This document shows, piece by piece, positions 11,473 to 21,945 of a stretch of 64,000 nucleotides of DNA. The translations under genes and the position numbers were made by a program. This DNA is from Acanthosoma haemorrhoidale. Its lineage: Eukaryota > Arthropoda > Insecta > Hemiptera > Acanthosomatidae. The stretch covers positions 557,001 to 621,000 of the forward strand of contig CAKNEZ010000011.1 in assembly GCA_930367205.1 (NCBI GenBank). Direction: 5' to 3'. The notes under the pieces are model-generated. The model was not told the origin of the DNA. It searched no databases and saw only the letters and a list, made by a program, of their open reading frames with translations. Positions within the stretch are counted from its first letter, which is position 1, and each line of letters begins with the position of its first letter.

Positions 11473-11804
11473 CTGGTAAGTTGGTGACGTAGTAACAAAA
11501 CATGCCATATTAAACGTGAACTGAATATAATAGTTATATAATAAATTCAAAGATTATAAATAGAGAATGGAAATACATTAAAATATTAGTATTCGATTAA
11601 AAAAATAAGTACATGGTTGATCAATAAAAATTATTTGAAATTTGAATGGCAGAATCTGAAATAAGTCACTTTTTCTAAGTCGACAAACACTCTTACTATC
11701 TGGTTAATATTTTTAAAAAAAAGTATCATAATAAATAAATAAAAAAGATAACGAATAAGACGAGAAAAACAGAAAAAATAGCTACAATGAAATAACTAAC
11801 CTAT

Positions 11805-11901
11805 TCATGATCCGTATATGCCATTGACTTCTTCAGACTGAGGGAGATTGAACGCTACCCTACCGCCAACACGGTTCTTTTAAAAGAATAATTCCTATTG
11901 G
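11805..11901 (-). pseudogene. Decayed duplicate of the FNLPQSEEVNG exon
   Basis: Aligned with 11379-11472 from the acceptor (CAACAG) to the TGA. The frame has two in-frame stops in its first eight codons but keeps FNLPQSEEVNG exactly. It is a local exon duplication followed by loss of function in this copy. Confidence 0.5.
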
Positions 11902-12367
11902 CTGTTGAGATGGTTAGAGCCACGTGACGTAACGAGGTACCTTACAATTAAATTGTTAAATGCACTCAATAAATCCCTATTTATCGATACTTACAATAAA
12001 TAATACAAACTTGTTTGATGAAACCAAAAAAAAAAAAAATTAACAATAACTTTTTGTTCGTATCACTCGATACCTGTTAGAGTGTAATAATAGCTTTATA
12101 AATGTGGAGTGGAGACTCTAAAGCTTCTCAACAATACCAAAAACGGATAAAATTATAAGTCTAATTAATTAAGGGCTTATAAAGAGTATTTGATTTTGCA
12201 AAGCTAATAAAAAGATTAAACGCAGTATAAAGAACAATTGGCGACTTGCCTAAGCAATTAACTGTACTGTCTGTTTTCAGTTCCAGAAAGTTAATTTAAT
12301 ATTTAATAATCCCTAGATCTGCCTAATGAAGAAAACAATATCAAAGTGAAGAGAAAATATGAGTTAC

Positions 12368-12508
12368 CTTCTTGATGTGTACATTATTCGAATTTTCAGG
12401 CGAAGTGTTCACTAAGAGATCCGTCAGCACTGAAGGTCCAAAGAAAACTAGGCAGTTTAGTCCCCACCCTTTGGGCTTTTTACATATCGAATTGATGACT
12501 TGATTTAA
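12368..12508 (-). CDS. Candidate 5' exon, start unresolved
   Basis: One frame is open from an in-frame TGA near 12508 down to a donor (AAGAAG/GTAACT). It encodes KGWGLNCLVFFGP and SVLTDLLVNTSPENSNNV. No ATG lies between the stop and the conserved-looking part, so an acceptor must be present (CTGCCTAG is possible) or this is chance. No homologue is recognised. Confidence 0.35.
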
Positions 12509-12519
12509 TCAAATCGATT

Positions 12520-13710
12520 ATTGTTCACAAACCCTTTTCGTATCAATGGACAATTGTGCTAAAGACTGCTGACGCATCACAAAAAAAAACCGAAAGTTTA
12601 TTTAGATAAAACTAATTCTACTTTTGATGTTCAAAATAAGTAACAATAATTATAACATAACAGAATGGCTCTTAGTGTTAGCAGCTGTACATATTACCTC
12701 GCTCGTTGGAGACAGAGATCTATTGTTGTGATGCCTACCCTTTCTGGGAAACGTACAAGAACGGCTCCTAATAATAACTTTTTTTTCCATAGTTGCATGT
12801 TAATTCTTAACATTGCTACATTCAAAATACATAAAACAAACATCTGGATTCTGTAAATCAATATAATTTTAGAAGTTGCTCTTATTACTAGTATTAGCCT
12901 GATAGTTGATTTGATTTGTTGTCAACTTTGTTTTTCTATGAACGAAAAACCTCGATACGAACGTACTTAAACTTTATATTTTCATTAAACGGTTATATTT
13001 GTCAAGATATTTAAATTTCCAAAGGAATTACTAAAAATGCTTTATTAATGTAAAAATTGCATCCCTTTGCAACCTTCTTCAGCAACAGGGCCTTTCCAGC
13101 AGGTCTCTCTCCCAGTTGCCCATCAGAGCATAGTTATAGATGTGGGCTCGAGGGCATTTAGGCATCAAAGAACCTAACATGTAGCAGACATCGAGGAACT
13201 AACCGAAGGTATTCTTGTTTTCATTTGAGAAGGACTAGTAGTCAAAACGCCAAAATTCACACAGTATATGAAATCCAATGCTGGAAAAGAATAAGAAAAA
13301 CGATAGAACACTGTAACTCTTGCTGTGATGTACAATTCATGCAGAAATTTTGGACCAAGATCTCATTGTATTGGGCTCAAATTTATTTAAACCACTTGTT
13401 CCTTCAGATATGACACTAAGCAATGAAAATAACGCGAACGTACAATTTGTAGTGTATTATTTTTTATACTTATTAAGTATAATAGAATAATTGTTATTCT
13501 ATTTTTTAACCGTTTATTTAATAAATAATAATTCATAATCTACAATAGCTACAAAGCTGGGTCTTTTTGGGAATAGGGACCGCCTTTGACCGATTTTTCC
13601 ACCTTTGACGTTTCCTGTAATGTTTTTTATTTATATTTATGTTTACTTTGACCCGTCTTAGCGAACCTTGGTACCTGATAATATTTCGGTTTAGTTTTGT
13701 CATCCTGAAG
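12520..13710. other. Stretch without recognised gene
   Basis: A short GC-richer patch at about 13080-13140 can be read on the minus strand as a Trp/Arg/Cys-containing peptide, but I cannot place it. No splice-supported exon was seen. Confidence 0.4.
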
Positions 13711-15930
13711 TAGGGCTGCCATCCGTCCGGGTTTCCCCGGATTTGTCCTAGTTTTGAAGACGTCCGGGGAGCGTCCGGGCGGGGTTTAAATTGTAGTCCG
13801 GGTTTTCGATCAGATCTGTTCCCATAATTTATGTAAATAATACTATGGATTACGTATTTCACCGCACGCGCTGCCGACGCTATTTTACTACGCGAGCGGC
13901 GAGCGGGGGTGGGGCGCGCTTTACCGACGCATGGCGTGATCTGGCGAATGGCGAGCGCGAGCGATCTATTTAGCTGCGTAGCAAAATGTTAGATGTGTAG
14001 ACGTGTGTTGTGTGAGCGGTGGCAGCTTGGCGGCAAAACAGCGGACGTAATTTTTGCCAGGTAAGTTTTACATTATTTTACGAAACCGAGCACATAACCA
14101 CTAGAGTAGAAATATTCGATGTTTCACAAAGAGTGACAGTACTTCATCCAAAAAACATCATAACCTATTCATTAATAAGTTAAATTACTTACATAGTAAA
14201 ATTTTTGAAAACCTACCTACTTTAAAGTTTTCATCCTTTTCAGATAGGCAGACTGCTAGAAACTAACTACAATGCCTAAACGGAAATGCCTGTTCAACAG
14301 CGATTCGCAAAATAAATTTCCAATGTTAAAAAAAGGCAAATATGACTGGGAGGCTTTCTGTACAATTTGTTCAACAAATATTTCGATCGCAAACAAAGGC
14401 GTTTCTGACATAAATGAACATTTGAACACACAGAAACACAAAACTAATATGAAAAATCAAGCAGGTTCTTCAAAAATATCTACATTTTTTGTAACATCAA
14501 ACCCGGAAGACCTCCAAATTTGAGTAGCTGAAGGCGCACTCGTTTATCATACAGTCAGCCATCATATGTCTTTCAATTCTCTGGATTGTAATTGCGCTCT
14601 CAATCGCGAAATCTTTTCGGGGTCAGAAATAACTAAAAAACATTCATGTAATCGTACTAAAGCTACAGCAATAGCTACAGGAGTTTTGAGTCCTTTGTCG
14701 ATTGCCGAACTAAAAAATGACTTACAAAACATTCCGATTATAAGTGCGGCTACTGATGCTAGCAACCATGGCAGTTAGAAACTATTTCCTTTGGTAGTTC
14801 AATATTTCGATGTAAGAAATGAAGGAATCACTACGAAACTCCTCGAAGTAGAGATTATGGTAAATGAAACGTCCGAGACAATTGCTGAATTAATCATAAA
14901 CCAACTTCGAAAACATGATCTTTTGTCTAAGTGTGTAGCGTTTGGAGGAGATAACTGCAATACAAACTTTGGGGGAAAAGAACGACAAGGAGTCAACAAT
15001 GTCTTCTACAAGCTAAAACAAAATCTGAACCCTAACCTGGTTGGTGTTGGTTGCTCTGCACACGTTATTAACAACGCCATTCATCATGGATGTGACTTAC
15101 TGCCAGTGGACGCTGAGACTATTGTCTTGAAAATTTACAATCATTTTTCTATATACACAGTTCGAACCGAATCCCTCAAAGAGTTCTGTGAAACAGCTGA
15201 TGTCGAATACAGACAGCTTCTATATCATTCCAAATCTAGATGGCTTAGTCTGTTTCCTGCAATAGAAAGACTTCTGAAGCTCTTTACTCCACTGAAAGAC
15301 TACTTCGAAAATATACAAAAACCACCTGTCGTGATCAAAGATTTTTTCCAAAATCCGCTGTTAGAGGCTTATTTGCTTCTAGTCCACTCCATTATGCATA
15401 TCTTCCATAGCAAAATAGAAAAATTAGGAAAAAGCGGCAATTCCGTCTTAGAAACTCGAAACATTCTTGGATCTATAACAAAAAGCCTAGACGATAGAAT
15501 CAAAGAAAGCTTCGTGCCCTTAAGTATTAGAAGAATTTTAAACAAACACGACGAGAACATAAAACATGAGTTCAAAAACTGTACTCTGAGTTTCTATAAT
15601 GAAATAAAAACGTACATTGAAGATTGGAATCAGCCTCTTCAACAATTTGATAAATTTGACTGGATGTTTTTGCCGAATATAAATGAAAAAAACTCAATGG
15701 GCTGTTATCGAAGATACTATTGCATTTTTGAAAGACAAGAATATAGCAATTGACGACACGAAATTGATAGATGAGTGGGTGAATTTAAAATATTTTTGCC
15801 AAAATCTCAGCGCAGAAGATAAGCTTTTAAATGCTAATCAACTATGGTTACAATTTTTTAGAACACCAAATGCCCATTTATATTCAGAATTACTAAAAAT
15901 AGCTCAATATTTGAAGACATTTTAATGTTA
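13711..15930 (+). mobile_element. hAT-type DNA transposon, left end plus defective transposase
   Basis: The left end GGGCTGCCATCCGTCCGG and following CCGGG-rich subterminal motifs resemble termini of hAT elements whose transposase carries a BED/TTF finger. A GC-rich promoter region (13860-14050) is followed by a likely 5'UTR intron: donor GCCAG/GTAAGT at 14060/14061 and acceptor CCTTTTCAG ending at 14243, with the ATG at 14272. No matching inverted repeat was seen on the right, so the 3' end is lost. Confidence 0.72.
14272..15925 (+). pseudogene. hAT-superfamily transposase, broken
   Basis: Domains in order: a BED/TTF-like zinc finger (FCTICSTNISIANKGVSDIN then H-x4-H near residues 30-60); catalytic-core motifs with the first Asp in SAATDASNHGS, a second block FGGDNCNTNFGG, a CSAHVINNA motif, and a helical insertion region (RWLSLFPAIERLLKL). 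Damage seen: in-frame TGA at 14521, in-frame TAG at 14776, and a frameshift in an A run near 15690. The reading ends at ELLKIAQYLKTF, before the usual C-terminal dimerisation block with its SNAxVERxFS motif. Presumably non-functional; similar genes are sometimes domesticated, but the stops argue against that. Confidence 0.82.
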
Positions 15931-16163
15931 TTACTTTAAAAGTTGCCAAATAATTAAGAAGTATAGTTTTATTTGATTTAAATATTGATTTAATTTAGTT
16001 ACATAGATCTATGGATGAAAACGACAAATTGTGTTCTTTTTCTTTGAAATATAAAGCAAAATGTAAGGCTGTTAAAATTGTTCCTTAGTATAAGTTATTA
16101 TAACTTTCTGAATTTGATTTAAGATTTAAGTTGTTTTAAAACTAAATATTGTAAATTGTATGG

Positions 16164-16864
16164 AAAAATCGAACATTACTTGATAAAGCTAGATGCCTAC
16201 TGTTTGATAGTAATTTGGAAAAGGAAATGTGGGGAGAGGCTATTATGTCAGCGACATATCTTGTTAATAGACTACCCACAAATGCCCTACCCGATGGTGA
16301 AGTTCCTGCAAAGCGATGGTATGGATTTGAACCTGATCTCAAGAAAATAAAAGTTTTTGGATGCCCAGCATATTCTCACATTCACAAAGAGGACAGGAAA
16401 GGGAAACTTGGTGAAAGGTCAAAGAGACTTTTTCTTGTCGGTTTCTGCGAAAACGGTTACAGGCTGTGGAATCCCTCTACAAGGAAAATATAGTTTGCCC
16501 GTAATGTTATTTTTGATGAAAATGGAGGATCAGAAACACCTCAAGAATTGCCTGTTACTGACACTAAACATATTGTGGTTCTGCCTGAAGAAGATAACCC
16601 AAGGAAGTCTACTACTGATGACGAAGAAGATTTTTATGGTTTCGAATCATTAGATGAAGAAGAAGAAAAATCAGAAAAAAAACCGAAACGAAAGAGAATG
16701 AAGCCTAAATACCTTGAAGATTTTGTCACATCACTGGCGTATGAGATGGCGCTCTCTGCATGTGATACTCCTCAAAGTTATGATGATGCCATCAAGGACT
16801 TGGGTTGGCGAGAAGCCATAAACAATGAATTGTTGTCTTTAGAAGAAAATCAGACTTGGGAGGT
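16164..16864 (+). pseudogene. Ty1/copia polyprotein fragment (integrase C-terminus to RT start)
   Basis: One frame (with an in-frame TAG at about 16491) shows the end of the copia integrase core (RTLLDKARCLLFDSNL, MWGEAIMSATYLVNRLPT), the GKL..RSKRLFLVGFCENGYRLW segment, a Glu/Lys-rich linker, and the entry into reverse transcriptase (YDDAIKDLGWREAINNE, LEENQTWEVV). RT palm, RNase H and LTRs are absent. It is cut at 16864, where a LINE-A 3' end begins. Confidence 0.88.
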
Positions 16865-16865
16865 G

Positions 16866-17100
16866 GTATGGTGACCCGGCGGACGGAGGAGCGTAGGGGA
16901 CTTCCCAAGATTCCGCTTCCTCTCACGCATGCGAGGGAGGTGACAATCATATCGATTTGGGAGGTGTCTGGGCTGTTTGTAAATACTATACGAATGAGCG
17001 AGTGAATGATGTATTGTAAATATGGTATGAATGAGAACATTTATCAAAATTACCTATTGCCTAATAAGGCAGATTCTAATTTTAGCACAATAAATAAGAT
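16866..17100 (+). mobile_element. LINE-A 3'UTR fused to the copia fragment
   Basis: Starts abruptly within the LINE-A 3'UTR (GGTGACCCGGCGGACGGAGG) and runs to GGCAGATT and ACAATAAATAAG. A short, strongly 5'-truncated insertion that interrupts the copia RT at its 5' side. Confidence 0.85.
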
Positions 17101-17756
17101 CAAAATATTTTTAAAATGTATGCCAGTTTTCGGATAATTTATATTCTACTTTGAGGTGGCAGACATGTTTCGTTTATGGATTAATAAAATCCTTCAGATA
17201 AATCATATCTTCCTGTAAAACTTGACAGGAATGTTTGAGACTATAAAGGCAGTTGCCATAGCGTTATAGATATTTCTTGTGATGGCCAAGAGATAAGAGC
17301 GAACATTACCGATTGCGATATCTGCAGGTTTTATAGTCACAGCTTTTGTTTGCTGACTCAGCACATTGATGCAACCATTTCGTATCTTTGAAGGAAGAGA
17401 TTGGCTGAGGTTAGTCACTACTCATCTGCGATAATCGGTGAGGGCTTTGGTCTTATGAATAATCATACATGATAGTACAATATGTGCACCTACGCAGGAT
17501 CAATAAATCATTTATTTCACTGACAAGCTTGTGTGTGCCGCACGATTCAACTATAAGCGGCAATGCCGGCTCGAGCATTTGGTTAGGTATGTGCCTAATC
17601 CAAGGAAAGAACGGTACAAGCAATATTAGTCCCTACCGTTTGCACTCTAGGTATATTCAAGCAGCCTTTATACTCTGTAGAACACTGATCTGCAGCTCGT
17701 GCCTCTGCTTCTCGCCTACAGTCCATACCTGTCTCGCCCAGTGGCCTCTTTATTAT
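17101..17756. other. Interval between LINE copies, no recognised gene
   Basis: A minus-strand frame of 71 codons at 17203-17418 (PADIAIGNVRSYLLAITRNI) has coding-like composition but no known relative and no splice support. A plus-strand frame at 17469-17759 looks non-coding. Confidence 0.4.
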
Positions 17757-18455
17757 TGAAGTACTGTACAGACTACTTCGAAGGACATCTCATCTATCAA
17801 TAGAAAATAAATTACTAATTTACAAAGTTATACTTAAGCCAATCTGGAGATTCGGGATAGAGCTATGGGGGCAGCAAAGAAGTCAAGTGTATCCTTTCAA
17901 TCAAAAGTCCTGAGAACAATAGTAAATGCCCCTTATTACCCCAGCAACAAAACCCTTCATAATGATCGTAATATACCCTACATTCTTGAACTCATCCCTT
18001 CAAAGTTCATGACATTCAATAGTAACCTATCAAAACACCCTAATCCCATAGCACAGTCATTGCACTGCACCACTCATCCTTATAATCCTCCTCGGAGACT
18101 GAAACGGCAGTGGCCTCGTGACCTGCTATAGATGCGTGATAGTGGGAGTCCTGGCAATAGCCAGTTTCTCCAATCATGTCCTGAGCGTCTGTGGCTCTAG
18201 CACTCTTGGTAAGTTTCCAATGGTTCGTATCCGGTGACGCAGCTGACGGAGGAGCGTGGGGGACTTCCCATGACTAGACTTCCTCCTTCGCATGCGAGGG
18301 AGGTGACAACCATGTGGATTTGGGTGGTCTCTGGGCTGTTTGTAAATATTATATAAATGAGCGAGTGAATAAAATTGTAAATATGCTATGAATGAGATCA
18401 TTTACCACAATTACCTATTGCCCAATGAGGCAGATGGTAATTTTATCATAATAAA
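17757..18455 (+). mobile_element. LINE-A, longest 3' portion (RT C-terminus and 3'UTR)
   Basis: Carries the jockey-type RT end: a thumb segment (SKDISSINRK in a shifted frame, equivalent to SHLSIENKLLIYK), then SFQSKVLRTIVNAPYYPSNK, IPYILELIPSKFMTF, HPNPIAQSLHCTTHPYNPP and RRLKRQWPRDLL with stop near 18131. A 320-base 3'UTR ending in AATAAACG follows. A frameshift lies near 17865. This copy serves as the reference for the others in the window. Confidence 0.88.
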
Positions 18456-19305
18456 CGAGTTTCAATATATACTTTATATTATTAAAGCAGTTTTTATTAA
18501 TGTAGTGTTTTCAAGTATTTACTGTTGTGAGGTAGTTAATTTGCCATGAAAATGTTCTAATTGATCTGAAATTTGAAAGTGTAATCAACAACATCTAGGT
18601 TACGGTTTATATATTTTAGTGTCATAACGAATAGTATGTGGTGAAAAGCCCGGTTAGGTTTCTTACCAAGTATCATCTAACTGGCGGGAGCATACGTAGA
18701 ACAATTGTGCTCCAACTCACCCGAAACCAAAACTCCCACTGTACCAAGAATGTTAAAACCTAGTTTGAAATCGGTTTGTGATTCTCAAAAAGATACGAAG
18801 ATAGGAGTAAGTACTAAGAATCAGAGACATTCCTGCTCACCGTAAATAGGAAGGTTACAAATATTGTTAGAATTAGTTTAAGTTGTGTAACACTTCACTA
18901 AAAACGACTATTCGTAAAATGAATAGACCTTAATTTGTATTTTGTCTATTAATAATTAATTATATTTTTTAAAAATCTTTATTAGTATGGTTTGATTTAT
19001 AAATTAATATTTTCCGGGTCATAAACAAGTAAGTTATTTTATGAAGTAACTTTCTGATTCAGTCAGCAGTGTGAGATTGGAAAAAGCGTTCCAACATGTT
19101 TCAATTGTTTTCAAATTTTTTTTTTCAATATTTCAAATACCTACACATTTTTTTTTTATTTATCCATACAACGAAAAAAAATAAGATATAGGAACCCTTG
19201 TCTTCGTACCATATGTAATTCATATTAAACTTTCTGGCATCCTGAAAGTTTAAATAAATAGTCTAATATTTAAGGAGTCCTCTTCCTTGCCCGCCTTTGG
19301 AAAGA
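18456..19305. other. Gene-free AT-rich stretch
   Basis: No ORF, exon or repeat recognised. Confidence 0.5.
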
Positions 19306-19309
19306 ATGC

Positions 19310-19470
19310 TTTGTTAAGTCCAACTTGGCACTTCTTGATTGATTGTGATGAAGTCTGTGATCAGGCAAACACAGGCTTGTCGGGCTTGTTGACAATGAAG
19401 AGGATGGGGCGCAGACTGCACCCTGGGGAATCCCAGTGGTACCCGTTCAGTGCCTCGTCTGTACAATCCC
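19310..19470 (-). pseudogene. Possible reverse transcriptase fragment
   Basis: On the minus strand a GTTGIPQG block followed, after a frameshift, by LRPILFIVNKPDKP resembles the RT motif (G-x-PQG-x5-P-x-LF). It is short, frameshifted and isolated. The attribution rests on this motif alone. Confidence 0.38.
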
Positions 19471-19840
19471 AGAATATCACTGATATAAATTTCAAGTCCA
19501 TCACTCTGTAATTTTATGTTCAATAACACGGTTGACGCTTTTCATACACTTGAAATATTTCGCTTTTCACACACAACACATGAGCAATGCTGCAAGCATT
19601 ATTTATCACGTACACATTTTTTTGTGGAATAAATACGAAGAAGGATTCCAGGAGCAGTAAATTATTTTTTTTCTGTTATTTTTCAATGATTGATTCAACA
19701 ATAACTACTCAAGAGAGTTAGAATTTCAAAAAAAGAAAATAGTAAGAATTCAATATATTATAATATATATGTTATGTGAGTTGTAATTTATTAAATATGC
19801 ATGTACATGAGGCAGTAAATGTTCCAAGGGGTTTTATATA

Positions 19841-20152
19841 TGTAAGTTTCGAATTCAGAAACTTAAAAGGAGGAGGAGGTTCTCAGGGTATAAATCGAAC
19901 ACTTGCAGATGCAGTTTAGAACTGTAATATTAAACATATGTACACATTAGCTAGCGCTACAAATATAACTATAAACCAATAAAACTTATAACTAACCTGA
20001 ATCAATACAATTGTCGATACTTAGAGTTGACCATTGTCTTAACAAGTGTACCCATATCAGGAGGTTACAACTAAGCGTCCTTTGATAGTAGCGCTCTCTG
20101 TCGGGACATCTCGCATATGTGCCGAAGTTTGGCGGTTACGTTCAAACTTACA
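19841..20152 (-). repeat. 3' LTR
   Basis: 312 bases bounded by the inverted ends TGTAAGTTT/AAACTTACA. By eye identical to 21946-22257. Confidence 0.93.
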
Positions 20153-20545
20153 TCCCCCCTTTTTGAGACAGAGGGTAATAAAGCCCTTTGGAATAAGGCA
20201 CGAGCTTACTAGCATGAAATAAGTTTGACTCCTTTTTACGAAATCTACTATCTATTAAAAATATTACCTCTGAGATTTTCTGTTTTATTTTGAAAGGTCC
20301 TACTCTGATCGCATCTAATTTATCTCTATTCAATTTGTTACTGTTTTGTACATATACAAGGTCTCCAACTTCGTATTCAAACTTTTTAACATTTTTATCA
20401 TAATACTTTTTATTTTTTCTATGTCGAATTTTGACTTAGCAAAAATGTCCTTATTTTTTTGTATAGTATTTTCTATCTTGTTTATATCTGATATTTCAGT
20501 CTTATTAATTTGCCGATCTTTTAGTTTTGTTATCTCTTTTTGAGT
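20148..20545 (-). pseudogene. Pol remnant: RT start fused to integrase C-terminus
   Basis: The first part reads as the N-terminal edge of a Ty3-type RT region (KNKDIFAKSKFD). The sequence then jumps, with a frame change near 20440, to an integrase C-terminal module (KFEYEVGDLVYVQNSNKL, IRVGPFKIKQK, FHASKLVPYSKG) ending in a TAA that overlaps the LTR start. About 3 kb of RT, RNase H and integrase core is absent compared with a full-length pol. Confidence 0.75.
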
Positions 20546-20550
20546 TATTA

Positions 20551-20885
20551 TTATATTAAGTTTTCATCTTGACATAGTTTGAATTTTTTTATTAAATCTA
20601 ATCCTAATAGAAAATCATCTTTAAAATTAATACTTTTCACAATAAAAAACTGAAAATTTTCTTCAATATTACCGATTTTAATTCTTAATACAACCGTACC
20701 GTCTGTTTTTGCTACTCCTGTTACCCCTTTTATATTATCTCTCCCACCTATTATTTTTTTAATATCTTTATTATTATTTAAAAATTCATAATTTATCAAA
20801 GAAATATTAGATCCAGAGTCATAAAGACCAATAGCTGGATTTCGATTAGCGAGAAATTTTATTTTAATAAGTGGGAGGACTACTC
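20551..20885 (-). CDS. Retropepsin-like protease, expressed by frameshift
   Basis: Lies in the -1 frame relative to gag, with no start codon of its own. It shows the aspartic protease active-site motif (IGLYDSGSNISLI) and, about 60 residues later, the conserved DDFLLGLDLIKKF block. The frame ends at a TAA at about 20551. Pol would have to continue in yet another -1 frame. Confidence 0.8.
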
Positions 20886-20892
20886 GTTTTTT
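20880..20892 (-). promoter_or_regulatory. -1 ribosomal frameshift site between gag and pro
   Basis: A AAA AAC in the gag frame is a canonical X XXY YYZ slippery heptamer, one codon (GAG) before the gag TAG. A slip of -1 leads straight into the protease frame. A stem-loop downstream would be expected and was not verified. Confidence 0.75.
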
Positions 20893-21935
20893 GCCCCTTC
20901 AGAGCTTGCTATCATATCTTGAACTTCTCCATTATTTGTAACCTTAATATTCTCATTTTTTATTTTTTTCAATTGTTTATCTTTTAAACGACACAAACTC
21001 TCTAAATGAAATCTATTTTGAAAACCTAATTTTTCACATATTGTACATGGTTTTTTCTCGCTTGAACATTTTTGTGTTTCTTTCTCTTTTTTTCTTTCAT
21101 TTAACTTACCAAATTGTTTTAATTTTGCCATTAAATTTTCCATACTTACAATTGACTTTCTTTCTAATTTATTTTGTATAAAATTTGGTAAGTTAATTAC
21201 AATCAGATTAATTTGAGTATTTAGTGAGATACTTTCATCTATTTCTAACAATAAACTTCTTTTCTTTAACGCATATTCTAACAGGGAACCATTTAAATAT
21301 TTAAAATTATATGCATATGTTATATCGGTCCAGGAATGTGCAGAGAAGGTCTCAATAAAGGAATTATTCCAAGCTTCCCAATTAAACATTGAGTTCTGTT
21401 TCCAGAATATATTATACCAATCTAATGCAGACTTTTCTAAGAATAATCTTAGAGCTTCTGCATATTTGTCTTGAGTAATCCCCACTCTAGCACACTCCTG
21501 AACGAATAAATTTAGCCATACATTAGCATTTAAATTTTCACCATTAAATTTTTCTATAACCATATCTTTAACCCGAGAACACATATGTTTTTCTACGGTA
21601 CCTGTTATAGCATTGTTTATGTTAGGTATAACCTCTTCTAAATATTCATCATAAAATGTAACATTACCTTCTACATCCAAATAAATGTTGCTGAGCTCTA
21701 CAGTCATTGTTATCACTATTTTTCGAAATTTGTTTCGAATTCTCAAACTCTTCACCACATTCTTCACTACTGCAGTATCGAAGAGTTGTTTGTGCTGAGT
21801 TCTAGACTGTTTATCTTTTGGAAATACAAAAATTTCCGGTTGGCCAACCAGCTGAATCGTCATAACTTTCACGACCGTGGTTCTGGAATCTTCACCAGCT
21901 TCTGAGATGAAATGAAATTTCGCCTTTGTCTCCAT
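20880..21935 (-). CDS. Retrotransposon Gag
   Basis: A complete 351-residue frame starting at the ATG ten bases inside the 5' LTR. The middle part contains a Metaviridae-type capsid-like region (VIEKFNGENLNANVWLNLF, ALRLFLEKSALDWYNIFW). A C-terminal cysteine/histidine cluster (CTICEKLGFQNRFHLESLC) resembles a zinc knuckle with unusual spacing. The C-terminus is Lys/Glu rich. The stop TAG at 20882-20880 follows a slippery heptamer by one codon. The frame is undamaged, in keeping with a recent insertion. It would form the particle that packages element RNA. Confidence 0.85.
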   Translation of the reverse strand: METKAKFHFISEAGEDSRTTVVKVMTIQLVGQPEIFVFPKDKQSRTQHKQLFDTAVVKNVVKSLRIRNKFRKIVITMTVELSNIYLDVEGNVTFYDEYLEEVIPNINNAITGTVEKHMCSRVKDMVIEKFNGENLNANVWLNLFVQECARVGITQDKYAEALRLFLEKSALDWYNIFWKQNSMFNWEAWNNSFIETFSAHSWTDITYAYNFKYLNGSLLEYALKKRSLLLEIDESISLNTQINLIVINLPNFIQNKLERKSIVSMENLMAKLKQFGKLNERKKEKETQKCSSEKKPCTICEKLGFQNRFHLESLCRLKDKQLKKIKNENIKVTNNGEVQDMIASSEGAKNE

Positions 21936-21945
21936 TGTATTGATT

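Noticed and set aside
13065..13145. Peptide-like patch with Trp, Arg and Cys on the minus strand
   Set aside because: Too short and unlike any family I can name; no splice context.
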